Positions 1 to 6,219 of a stretch of 9,428 nucleotides of DNA are shown in pieces. The DNA is from JANPLN01 sp043757265 (GTDB lineage: Bacteria > Bdellovibrionota > Bdellovibrionia > Bdellovibrionales > JAGQZY01): positions 1-9,428 of the forward strand of contig JAYUQP010000076.1 of the NCBI GenBank assembly GCA_043757265.1, read 5' to 3'. How positions within the stretch are numbered: the first letter of the stretch is position 1; the number at the start of each line of letters is the position of its first letter. The translations under genes and the position numbers were made by a program. The notes below the pieces were generated by a model. That model saw only the letters and a program-made list of their open reading frames with translations. It had not been told where the DNA came from and did no database searches.

Positions 1-47
1 TTGAAATGAAAACTCCAGTAGAGTTTGAAAAGAGTTTTGAAATTTAA
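1..47 (+). pseudogene. SulP transporter gene remnant upstream of in-frame stop (partial at window edge)
   Basis: Only frame 3 is open at the left edge. It reads EMKTPVEFEKSFEI and then TAA at 45-47. After the stop the same frame continues without interruption into the STAS domain ending at 332. SulP transporters carry a short linker of this kind between the last membrane helix and the STAS domain. I therefore infer that this is the end of the transporter body of the same ancestral gene, cut off by a nonsense codon. It may equally be the true 3' end of a transporter whose STAS domain is made separately from GTG 69. The membrane part lies outside the window. Confidence 0.45.
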
Positions 48-68
48 CTAACGCGGGAAGACTCAAGA

Positions 69-332
69 GTGCTCCGGTCGAAATTTCGGGGTAACCGCAA
101 GGTTCATCATTTATTCTTAGCTCAAGTGGTCTCTTTTTTCGACAAAGCTAGAATAGCAGCTGCGTTGGACGCTATCCCAAAAAATTCAAAAGTCATCATT
201 GATTGCTCGACATCTAAGTCTATTGCTTATGATGTGGCTGAATTGATACAAAACTATAAAAGCCTAGCAGCAACAAAGAATATAGAGGTTGAGACAATTA
301 ATTTTAGGTATCCACCCACGGCAAGTAATTAA
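69..332 (+). CDS. C-terminal STAS domain of a SulP-family anion transporter
   Basis: The 87 residues match the cytoplasmic STAS tail of SulP (SLC26-like) inorganic anion transporters. A first strand and helix (HLFLAQVVSFFDKARIAAAL) corresponds to the common 'LAQ.VSFLNKA.I' signature. It is followed by the central strand KVIIDCSTSKSIAYDVAELI with Asp45 and Asp55, and a last strand IEVETINF. STAS domains sit on the cytoplasmic face and modulate transport. The GTG at 69 is only the first possible start after the in-frame TAA at 45-47. The upstream GGGAAG is a weak ribosome site, so independent translation is doubtful. The carbonic anhydrase gene starts 17 bases downstream. SulP plus beta-carbonic anhydrase pairs are known and are thought to couple bicarbonate transport to CO2/HCO3- interconversion. 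The family call is secure; whether a functional protein is made is not. Confidence 0.6.
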   Translation: MLRSKFRGNRKVHHLFLAQVVSFFDKARIAAALDAIPKNSKVIIDCSTSKSIAYDVAELIQNYKSLAATKNIEVETINFRYPPTASN

Positions 333-334
333 TT

Positions 335-342
335 AAAAGGAG
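335..342 (+). promoter_or_regulatory. Ribosome binding site for the carbonic anhydrase
   Basis: AAAAGGAG lies 7 bases before the GTG at 350. It is the best purine-rich site in the gap, and it decides for the GTG start over any later ATG. Confidence 0.7.
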
Positions 343-349
343 TATAGTT

Positions 350-973
350 GTGAGAACCATAACAAAAGAAGCACAGGACAAAATCACGCCAGATCAAGCG
401 CTAAGTTTGCTTAAAGAGGGCAACAAACGATTTATAAGCAACCTTAAGTTGAATCGTAATCTTTTGCAGCAGGTTAATGAAACGACTGATGGGCAACATC
501 CCTTTGCAGTTATTCTGAGTTGTATAGACTCGCGCACATCCGTTGAACTGATTTTTGATCAGGGCTTGGGCGATGTATTCAGTATTAGAATCGCGGGCAA
601 TGTATTAAATGAAGACATTTTAGGGAGCATGGAATTTGGTTGTAAGGTTGCTAAAGCGAAAATCATATTAGTCCTAGGCCACACGAAGTGTGGTGCGATT
701 AAAGGAGCCTGTGATCATGTAGAAATGGGAAATCTCACCGCTCTGCTGAGTAAAATACAGCCCGCTATTCATGATGAACAAACTGAAATAAACAATCGAA
801 CATCAAGCAATAGCCAATTTGTGGAAAAAGTAGCAGCGATCAATATAAAGAGAGTCGCACAGGCGATTATTGAGAGAAGTCCAATTTTAAAGGCGATGAT
901 TGAGGCTGGCGAATGCAAAATTTCCAGTGGGATACATGATATTTCAACTGGCGAAGTGACGTTTTATCCATAA
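350..973 (+). CDS. Beta-class carbonic anhydrase
   Basis: This 207-residue enzyme is predicted to interconvert CO2 and bicarbonate with an active-site zinc. The beta-class signature is complete. CIDSR at residues 58-62 gives zinc ligand Cys58 and the Asp60/Arg62 dyad. GHTKCGA at 110-116 gives ligands His111 and Cys114. IRIAGN at 79-84 is the usual strand between them. GNLTALLSKIQPAI (about 127-140) is typical of this clade. Length and order match full-size bacterial enzymes, and I see no signal peptide, so it should be cytoplasmic. It starts with GTG behind a good Shine-Dalgarno site. Its position right after a SulP STAS-domain gene suggests that it supplies or consumes bicarbonate for that transporter. 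The DUF2490 gene begins 14 bases after its stop, so the three may be one operon. Family and catalytic assignment are strong; the transporter coupling is inferred from context. Confidence 0.95.
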   Translation: MRTITKEAQDKITPDQALSLLKEGNKRFISNLKLNRNLLQQVNETTDGQHPFAVILSCIDSRTSVELIFDQGLGDVFSIRIAGNVLNEDILGSMEFGCKVAKAKIILVLGHTKCGAIKGACDHVEMGNLTALLSKIQPAIHDEQTEINNRTSSNSQFVEKVAAINIKRVAQAIIERSPILKAMIEAGECKISSGIHDISTGEVTFYP

Positions 974-987
974 ATGATTTATGCTGT

Positions 988-1725
988 ATGCGTATGTTTT
1001 TTAAATTGCATTCTAAAAAAATAAAACTATTTTTTTGTTCGGTATTTCTCATACTTTTTTCCCGGACATCCTTTGCATTTAGCGAAGATACGCAATTTTG
1101 GTCTCAGTATATTTTTATGGTTCCGGTTGCGAAAAAAACTAGTTACGGAATCTATTTGGAGTACCAAACAAGACACTCGTTTGATCAACAAAGAAATTAC
1201 GCAACGTTGTTACGACCAGCACTTTTTTATAATTTGAACTCTGACGTCTCATTCTTCCTTGGCTACATGTCACTCAGGCAATCTAATTTTCGTGAGATTG
1301 AGGAGAGAATATGGCAACAGGTAACATCAGTTCATAAGTTCGAATTAGGAAATGTATCTCTGCGCTTCCGTCAAGAACAGAGGTGGCGAAAAAATCCCAT
1401 CAATCAACTGAAAGGGAGAGATGAAATAGCCCACCGCTCTCGACTACTTGTCCGGTTGACGTTTTTAAATATTTTTAAAAATGTTTTGGATTTAAAACCG
1501 CTAATGATGAATGAATTGCTTTGGAATCTGAATCGAGTCGATGAGCCGAATTTTCAAACTATTGACGCAGGCTATGATCAAAATCGCTTCTTTTTAGGAT
1601 TTACTAAAAAATTGAATGAAACCTGGATGGCAGACTTTGGTTACTTAAATATGAATGTGAATCGCCAAAGAAGTGCCGACCTGGTGGTACATGGAATGTT
1701 TTTTACCCTTTGGCACAAATTGTAA
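988..1725 (+). CDS. DUF2490-like exported beta-barrel protein
   Basis: The 245-residue product starts with a basic stretch and a hydrophobic signal peptide (about residues 11-27), with likely cleavage after SFA at 28-30. The mature part alternates polar and aromatic residues and ends in HGMFFTLWHKL, as in outer-membrane barrels. The pattern of 'TQFWSQY...EYQTRHSFDQQ' near the N-terminus and 'DQNRFFLGFTKKLNETW..DFGYLN' near the C-terminus recalls the DUF2490 family, uncharacterised proteins of about 200-250 residues. ATG 988 is followed by a second ATG at 994, and neither has a strong ribosome site, so translation may be coupled to the carbonic anhydrase that ends at 973. It lies on the same strand as the SulP and carbonic anhydrase genes. 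A passive outer-membrane route for their substrate would be a guess. The family call is moderate and the function unknown. Confidence 0.75.
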   Translation: MRMFFKLHSKKIKLFFCSVFLILFSRTSFAFSEDTQFWSQYIFMVPVAKKTSYGIYLEYQTRHSFDQQRNYATLLRPALFYNLNSDVSFFLGYMSLRQSNFREIEERIWQQVTSVHKFELGNVSLRFRQEQRWRKNPINQLKGRDEIAHRSRLLVRLTFLNIFKNVLDLKPLMMNELLWNLNRVDEPNFQTIDAGYDQNRFFLGFTKKLNETWMADFGYLNMNVNRQRSADLVVHGMFFTLWHKL

Positions 1726-1981
1726 TGGGGTTTATATAAAAACAATTCAACAAAAAATATCCAAGAATTATTCAATTCAAAATGCCTCTTTTTGGACTTC
1801 AGAAGCTGACCCTGTTTTTTTAGATGTTATGATCAAAAATGATCTAATTGTCGAAATGAAATCTAAGATTCAATTCGATGGCGAACGATTTAATGCAAAA
1901 AATATGATTTTAATGCTTTGTGGTATCGATGCGCAAACTCACTTGCGAGTTCCTGTTCAGGAACAAAATGAAACTGTTTAA
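1673..1981 (+). CDS. Unknown protein overlapping the DUF2490 gene; frame continues past its stop
   Basis: This ORF gives 102 residues from ATG 1673, or 96 from ATG 1691. The first part overlaps the end of the DUF2490 gene in another frame and is probably not meaningful. From about 1735 the translation looks protein-like: DPVFLDVMIKNDLIVEMKSK, then IQFDGERFNAKNMILMLCGI and THLRVPVQEQN. I do not recognise the family. It has no signal peptide or membrane segment and would be a small alpha/beta protein. After the TAA at 1979-1981 the same frame stays open for 29 more sense codons (AGVLAALEDSYSAVLNM...) to a TAA at 2069-2071, so the gene may be truncated by a nonsense codon. No good ribosome site is visible, so translation would depend on the upstream gene. 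It could also be a decaying gene that has lost its start. Confidence 0.35.
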   Translation: MPTWWYMECFLPFGTNCNGVYIKTIQQKISKNYSIQNASFWTSEADPVFLDVMIKNDLIVEMKSKIQFDGERFNAKNMILMLCGIDAQTHLRVPVQEQNETV

Positions 1982-2093
1982 GCAGGAGTGCTTGCTGCAC
2001 TTGAAGACAGTTATTCGGCTGTTCTAAATATGCCAAACACAAATCCCACAACAAACTCAGTGGAAATTTAAAAAAAGCGAGAAAAAGAGTCCT

Positions 2094-2237
2094 TCATAAT
2101 GAAAAGTAATATGGCGTTTCTGTCTTTTGGTCAGCAGCTCTTACCTCGCCAAAGCCAGAAAATCGCCTCGAGTCTGGAGCCCCAGCAACATTTGTCATAC
2201 CTAGGATAGCAACATATATTAATAGCCGGCCTTTCAT
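2094..2237 (-). CDS. Candidate 47-residue exported peptide
   Basis: Reading the minus strand from ATG at 2237-2235 gives MKGRLLIYVAILGMTNVAGA, followed by 27 polar residues ending YYFSL and TGA at 2096-2094. The first 20 residues form a good signal peptide: Lys/Arg, a hydrophobic core, then an A-G-A end suitable for cleavage. An AAGGGA stretch about 8 bases upstream of the ATG can serve as ribosome site. I do not recognise the mature part (PDSRRFSGFGEVRAADQKTE...). It stands alone in a gene-poor stretch, opposite in direction to its neighbours. Small exported peptides are often missed by annotation, but chance ORFs of this size are common, so the signal-peptide pattern is the only real support. 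Confidence 0.35.
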   Translation of the reverse strand: MKGRLLIYVAILGMTNVAGAPDSRRFSGFGEVRAADQKTETPYYFSL

Positions 2238-2239
2238 AT

Positions 2240-2930
2240 CAATATCCCTTGTCTTAAAATCTTTCTTCGTTTTACATTTTTTTCCAGAGATTCTAGGTTG
2301 GCGAAAAGATTTGCATTATAAACATGCCACCAATTTTGAAAGCCGCAGTATCAGTATTTCACAGAAATTTGTGTGCGCTCAGGGTTAAGTGTTTTTAGCA
2401 GCGTTGTGTTTATCGTGGTCGATGTACGCCGACTAGGTTGCATCTTTCCTCGGTTTAAAACCACTTTACGATTTCAATAACAGGTATCTGTGCGACCGGG
2501 CCTTGATTTCAGATGCGACTTGATCAATTTGTGAACTCTCTTCGTTTTCTGTAATTTTCAGCATTCGTGACGATCTTGAAGACCTCATCGGTTTGACTCT
2601 GCAAGCGCCCTGCATCTGATGAAGTTGACCTCGCCAGATATGACTCCAAAACAAGTTTAACTATTTAGATTATTAATAAAGCGTATCAAGGACAGGACGG
2701 ATGGTTTTCGCAGTGGGCGAGTTGTAACCACTGTAACATCGATGATGCTAAAAATAGCTAAGCTGTCTGCGCTGCCGTCGATTTTAATACCGAGTCGTTA
2801 CTGAAAGATTTTATGTGTATCTTTAAGCGGCGTTCGATGACGGTTCAGAATATTTTATATCTTAACTTATTTGTTTCTCTAATCATTATCACTTTGATAC
2901 TCCGTCGTTGTTACCTAGGCACCACTTCTC
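2240..2930. other. Gene-poor spacer with no convincing coding sequence
   Basis: Stops are frequent in all frames. The longest minus-strand frame (about 2466-2654) has 62 codons from a TTG start. It contains stretches such as LKITENEESSQIDQVASEIK that look somewhat protein-like. An adjacent frame also contains TDEVFKIVTNAENYRK at about the same place, which would fit a decayed, frameshifted gene. I cannot name a family, and nothing has both a ribosome site and a start. No tRNA, tandem repeat or strong terminator was found by eye. Confidence 0.4.
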
Positions 2931-2958
2931 TTGCGAATGGATAAATTTCGGCTACACT
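2931..2958 (+). promoter_or_regulatory. Possible sigma-70-type promoter of the Asp-repeat lipoprotein gene
   Basis: TTGCGA (2931-2936) and TACACT (2953-2958) are separated by 16 bases, and each matches four of six consensus positions. Transcription from here would give a leader of about 140 bases containing the hairpin at 2974-3021. Motif matches this loose occur by chance, so this is only a candidate. Confidence 0.25.
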
Positions 2959-2973
2959 TAATGTGAAGGTTTC

Positions 2974-3021
2974 GTTTGCTTCGCAATATAAAAGGGCACC
3001 CAGTGGCCAAAAGAAGCGAAC
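2974..3021 (+). other. Nested stem-loop in the leader of the Asp-repeat lipoprotein gene
   Basis: GTTTGCTTC (2974-2982) pairs with GAAGCGAAC (3013-3021) over 9 base pairs, one of them a G-U. Inside it GGGCAC (2994-2999) and GTGGCC (3003-3008) form a second stem with one mismatch and a CCA loop. There is no T-run after it, so it is not a simple terminator. It ends 88 bases before the ATG at 3109. It may be a regulatory or mRNA-stabilising leader structure; no known riboswitch family was recognised. Confidence 0.35.
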
Positions 3022-3097
3022 TAGACCTAGACAGTTTTCGCTTGAAAATATGTTACGGTCCAATATGCTTTTATTTTCACTCGGCTCTAAACTCGAA

Positions 3098-3102
3098 GGG
3101 AG
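3098..3102 (+). promoter_or_regulatory. Ribosome binding site for the Asp-repeat lipoprotein
   Basis: GGGAG is placed 6 bases before the ATG at 3109, which fixes that start and gives a complete lipoprotein signal peptide. Confidence 0.7.
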
Positions 3103-3108
3103 ATTCTG

Positions 3109-4359
3109 ATGAATCACACGGTACGTTTAATTTCGATTTTAACTCTGGCTCTGACAGGTCTGGTTGGTTGCTCAAGTAGCAGCGACGGGACGGCGTCAAC
3201 AACGCTTGTCTCCGGTACGGTGGGACCAGGATCACTGGCTTTCTCTAAGGTTGGTATGTTGGCTGCCAACTCGGTGGAAGCGGTTTGCTTAACCGATACG
3301 GGATTGGTTATCACGGGCAACGTCGACAGTGCTAGCGGAAGCTGGACGTGTGCAGTTCCCAACGACAGTTCGTTTACAATTTTCTTTAGACGCGACGTTG
3401 ATGGCAATGGGATTTTTGAGACGTTTGAAGGTCAAATTGATGTGGTGGCCGGAGGGCATGTTGATTTCCTAGGTGCCAACGGTATTACGATTCTTATCGG
3501 AGAGGTTAGCTTTCCCGCTGATCCACTCAATAACTATATAGACGTTGCTGACACGCTCCTCGATGTCGATTCAGATGATGATGGGACTGATGATTCGTCC
3601 GATCTTGATGACGACAATGATGGCATCAGTGATATCGCCGAATCCGACAAATTTTTTAGTGATAATGATGCATCTCCGGATTACATGGATAGCGACGACG
3701 ACAATGATGGCACCGCCGACGCGACTGATATCGACGACGATGGTGACGGGATATCCGATGAAGATGAGCTAGATTCAGATGGTGATGGCCTTCAAAATAC
3801 GGACGATGCTGATGACGATAATGATGGCACAGCTGACACGACTGATGCTGATGATGACGGCGATGGCCTTAGTGACCAGAACGAAACAGACGTTGACGAA
3901 GACGGTGTACCAGATTCTAACGACGTCGACGATGATGGTGATGGTCAGCTAGACACAGTTGATACCGATGATGACGGTGACGGTACTCTTGATTCTGCCG
4001 AAGTCGATTCAGACACTGACGGCATCAGCGATAAACACGACTCAGACGATGACAATGATGGCAATATGGATTCCACCGATACCGATGATGACGGTGACGG
4101 ACTTCTTGACGTTGCCGATGGTGATGCTGATGGAGATGGCGTTCCGAATCATGATGACGATGATGACGACAATGACGGCCTCGACGATGAAGATGATAGC
4201 GACGATGATGGCGACGGATCCAGCGACTTAACCGATACCGATGCTGATAACGATGGATCTGACAACACTGCTGATACTGACGACGACAATGACGGTATTG
4301 CAGATGTTGATGATAGTGATGACGACGGCGACGGAATTCCAGATAGCCTAGATGTCTAA
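3109..4359 (+). CDS. Lipoprotein with thrombospondin type 3-like calcium-binding Asp repeats
   Basis: The 416-residue product begins with a lipoprotein signal. The lipobox L18-V-G-C21 is followed by a Ser-rich spacer; Ser at +2 is compatible with outer-membrane sorting. Residues about 33-135 form a compact domain, perhaps a carboxypeptidase-regulatory-like or Ig-like sandwich. It has Cys60 and Cys81 and a textbook EF-hand loop at 96-107 (D96, D98, N100, G101, E107). Residues 152-416 are about 19 units of 12-14 residues of the form DxDxDGxxD, the calcium-coordinating pattern of thrombospondin type 3 repeats. In the middle these fall into 39-residue triplets of 12+13+14 residues starting at 222, 261, 300 and 339. 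The chain should be extremely acidic and fold as a rigid calcium-loaded rod. A surface stalk, adhesin or calcium store is an inference. A strong terminator follows 36 bases after the stop, so it is probably monocistronic. Confidence 0.9.
   Translation: MNHTVRLISILTLALTGLVGCSSSSDGTASTTLVSGTVGPGSLAFSKVGMLAANSVEAVCLTDTGLVITGNVDSASGSWTCAVPNDSSFTIFFRRDVDGNGIFETFEGQIDVVAGGHVDFLGANGITILIGEVSFPADPLNNYIDVADTLLDVDSDDDGTDDSSDLDDDNDGISDIAESDKFFSDNDASPDYMDSDDDNDGTADATDIDDDGDGISDEDELDSDGDGLQNTDDADDDNDGTADTTDADDDGDGLSDQNETDVDEDGVPDSNDVDDDGDGQLDTVDTDDDGDGTLDSAEVDSDTDGISDKHDSDDDNDGNMDSTDTDDDGDGLLDVADGDADGDGVPNHDDDDDDNDGLDDEDDSDDDGDGSSDLTDTDADNDGSDNTADTDDDNDGIADVDDSDDDGDGIPDSLDV
3565..4359 (+). repeat. Asp-rich 13-residue repeats with 117-bp (39-residue) super-period
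   Basis: About 19 copies of DDDxDGxxDxxD-type units are encoded here. Superunits begin at 3772, 3889, 4006 and 4123, exactly 117 bases apart, each made of 12-, 13- and 14-residue subunits. A degenerate earlier superunit starts near 3655, and after 4240 the units become plain 13-residue repeats. GAT and GAC codons are freely mixed, so the repeat is older at protein level than a recent DNA duplication. Confidence 0.85.
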
Positions 4360-4395
4360 AGTAAGTTGGAACAAGCTGTAACCGGATTTGAACCT

Positions 4396-4429
4396 AAAAA
4401 AACTCGGTCAATTGACTGAGTTTTTTTTT
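4396..4429. terminator. Bidirectional intrinsic terminator
   Basis: The dyad AACTCGGTCA-ATTGACTGAGT (4402-4421) pairs over its whole length with one G-U wobble; a real loop would be AATT. On the plus strand it is followed by nine T (4421-4429). On the minus strand the seven A at 4396-4402 provide a T-tract. It ends the Asp-repeat lipoprotein gene 36 bases after its stop. It can also stop the convergent lipoprotein gene, whose coding sequence ends 120 bases away at 4549. Confidence 0.9.
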
Positions 4430-4548
4430 GCCTTCCCGGTATCTCTGGCACATCTACAGTAAAAAACTCACCCTTTTCACGCTCGCGACCGTACTGGTGG
4501 ATAGTTTTGAATATTCCATTATGTTGACTAAATCAGTAGCGCTTCGCT

Positions 4549-5799
4549 TTAAAAGTAGAAACCGCGGGCGACGACGTCGAAACGTTCGTCTTTGAAATTA
4601 TAGCCCACGTGAAGGTGCATTGCCGATAGGCTGACCATTGGAACATTCTGAATATATCCCGCATTGAGCGAAAACACCCCACCTCCACCAATGTCGTAAA
4701 ATGTGTACAGGGAGCCAAAAAACTTCGCTTCTTTTTCCAACTGGTTTAGAATCACGCCGCCTTCGCTGGCGACGCCAAAACTTGGAATGAAGAATCTCTT
4801 TGTCGCCCCAACAGTGAGCCCTGGATCAAAACTTGTGTCGAGAACCTGTACGTTAGAATATCCTCCGAAGGGATTTTTTTGATACCTAATACTTTTATTG
4901 GTAACTCCAAATATGGATCCATCCACGTTTAAGTCTCGCGTTACCGATTCGTAGAAGCTTCGACGCAATTTCAAGTTGTAAAATGAGCCAGCATCGCTGG
5001 TGGCAACGTAGGATCCGCCCCATCCGAACTTGCCCTGCTGCCGATAGACACCGAGACCAAAACCAGTACCCGCAACGCCCCCTGCGGTGATCTGCGGGAA
5101 AATAAAAGGTGGCCCTTTTATCTCGCTTCCTCCCGGTTTCAGAAAAAAGTTGGGATAAAACATTGCGGTGCTTGGCAGCGACTGTGGAAGCTCCAGATCT
5201 TTGCTTTGGCCATTTACAAATGCCGTTGCTCGATCGCGAAATTCCCGAAATTCTTGCAGCGTTATTGGGGATCGCGACAAAATGTTTGCATCTTTATTTT
5301 GATAGTAAATAGCCGGGTTATGGCTGCTCGAATGCAATAAAAAATCCTGCGCGCTTGTTTTTGCTTTTTCGCTTTGCCCCAAACCTAAGTAGGCACGAGC
5401 TTTTAGATATCCTTGCGCGGTAAATTTACCGATAGTGGAACATGCATCCTGCGCCTGATCCAAAGACTGTAGCGCCCCTTGGAAATTCGCTGCCTGTAAA
5501 CTTTTTAAGGCCTCAACCTGCAACTCGTTCGAGCGATAAATACGATTATAGCTACAGTCTGTGGTCTGGATATTTTTTATCAGATTTGCATCAGTTTTTA
5601 GTTCTCGAACCGTTTTTTCGGCAACCTCTCGATCGGTAATAACGTAGCCTGATTTATCTCTAAGCACCGCTTCGGGGACCTGTTCGCCTTCAATCCTGTA
5701 GAGCCCGTCGGAACCTTCTTCAACTTTCGAATTTTCGATGAGGGTGGAGCAACCTGTAAGCAGGGCGCAAATCGCGTAGAAGATAATTTGTTTTTGCAT
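4549..5799 (-). CDS. Lipoprotein with TPR-like helices and C-terminal outer-membrane beta-barrel-like domain
   Basis: The frame is open to 5919, but the start is best set at ATG 5799. GGAG lies 6 bases upstream of it, and this start puts a lipoprotein signal MQKQIIFYAICALLTGC at the N-terminus (lipobox L14-T-G-C17, Ser at +2). The mature protein is about 400 residues. Residues 92-155 form paired helices with TPR-like spacing (EALKSLQAANFQGALQSLDQ..., then YLKARAYLGLGQSEKAKTSA). After a linker, 238-416 is Gly- and aromatic-rich with alternating strands (GTGFGLGVYRQQGKFGWGGS, GGGGVFSLNAGYIQNVPMVS) and ends RGFYF. A terminal Phe is the usual recognition signal of outer-membrane barrels. I do not know a named family with this arrangement. 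It may be an outer-membrane protein with a periplasmic or surface helical-repeat domain; substrate and partners are unknown. Confidence 0.8.
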   Translation of the reverse strand: MQKQIIFYAICALLTGCSTLIENSKVEEGSDGLYRIEGEQVPEAVLRDKSGYVITDREVAEKTVRELKTDANLIKNIQTTDCSYNRIYRSNELQVEALKSLQAANFQGALQSLDQAQDACSTIGKFTAQGYLKARAYLGLGQSEKAKTSAQDFLLHSSSHNPAIYYQNKDANILSRSPITLQEFREFRDRATAFVNGQSKDLELPQSLPSTAMFYPNFFLKPGGSEIKGPPFIFPQITAGGVAGTGFGLGVYRQQGKFGWGGSYVATSDAGSFYNLKLRRSFYESVTRDLNVDGSIFGVTNKSIRYQKNPFGGYSNVQVLDTSFDPGLTVGATKRFFIPSFGVASEGGVILNQLEKEAKFFGSLYTFYDIGGGGVFSLNAGYIQNVPMVSLSAMHLHVGYNFKDERFDVVARGFYF

Positions 5800-6219
5800 T
5801 AGAGGCTCCGTAAGCTCAAAATTTTTAGTTTTGCGAGCGTTGTTAACGATATTAAGTACGAAGTTTTTCGGTGTTTTGCTAAGTGAAACTGACATTGCGC
5901 AATGATTACATGGCTTCATTGCTGGGTTGATCCTGAAATACGAGTCAAAGGTGACGGGTTGAAATTATTCTAAACCGATGAGATTTCCCAATGACGCTAG
6001 CAGGGGGGGCAATGAAAGCTATTATCAAATCTGTAAAATCAAGTGATTCGCTGGCGCTCACAGTCGAACACATAGCGAAGTAAAAAAAACGATAGTACAG
6101 AAGAGTGTATATCTCTTAGACAACTCTGCGCCAAAGCGAATATGCTTTCGTCGGCATCTTAGGATGACTGTCAGCGCGGTTAAAACTCAGCGACTCCAAA
6201 CAACGTCCGATCAGATTCA
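5800..6219. other. Divergent intergenic region, no supported gene
   Basis: This 420-bp spacer separates the minus-strand lipoprotein gene from the plus-strand membrane protein gene and must hold promoters in both directions. Visible items are the lipoprotein's GGAG ribosome site just upstream of 5799, a 12-base palindrome CATTGCGCAATG (5893-5904) and a seven-G run (6003-6009). There is also a 23-codon ORF 6012-6083 (MKAIIKSVKSSDSLALTVEH...) and a weak hairpin AAGAG/CTCTT (6101-6117). None is strong alone. The minus-strand reading frame of the lipoprotein stays open to 5919, but that extension shows no signal or domain. Confidence 0.5.

Noticed and set aside
969..983. CATAAAT-G-ATTTATG dyad between the carbonic anhydrase stop and the next gene
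   Set aside because: It is short, AT-rich and without a loop long enough for a hairpin; it is noted only because of its position.
1982..3108. Possible tRNA, small RNA or CRISPR in the gene-poor stretch
   Set aside because: No cloverleaf, regularly spaced repeat or strong terminator could be found by reading either strand.
2911..3407. Minus-strand frames across the start of the Asp-repeat lipoprotein gene
   Set aside because: They lie opposite a gene with a clear signal peptide and ribosome site and have no signals of their own.
3545..4231. Met/Thr-rich frames overlapping the Asp-repeat gene
   Set aside because: They are frame-shifted readings of GATGAC repeats (giving MMTMM-type strings) and have no independent signals.
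5893..5904. Perfect palindrome CATTGCGCAATG, and similarly GAGACGTCTC at 8479-8488
   Set aside because: About two 12-base and nine 10-base perfect palindromes are expected by chance in a window this size, so without more copies they are not evidence of operators.
5800..5919. Forty-residue N-terminal extension of the minus-strand lipoprotein
   Set aside because: The extension has no signal or domain, whereas ATG 5799 has a GGAG site and yields an ideal lipoprotein signal peptide.
6003..6083. 23-codon ORF (MKAIIKSVKSSDSLALTVEH...) after a seven-G run, vaguely like the start of an immunity protein
   Set aside because: It is too short, the resemblance covers only about ten residues, and a G-run alone does not show phase variation.
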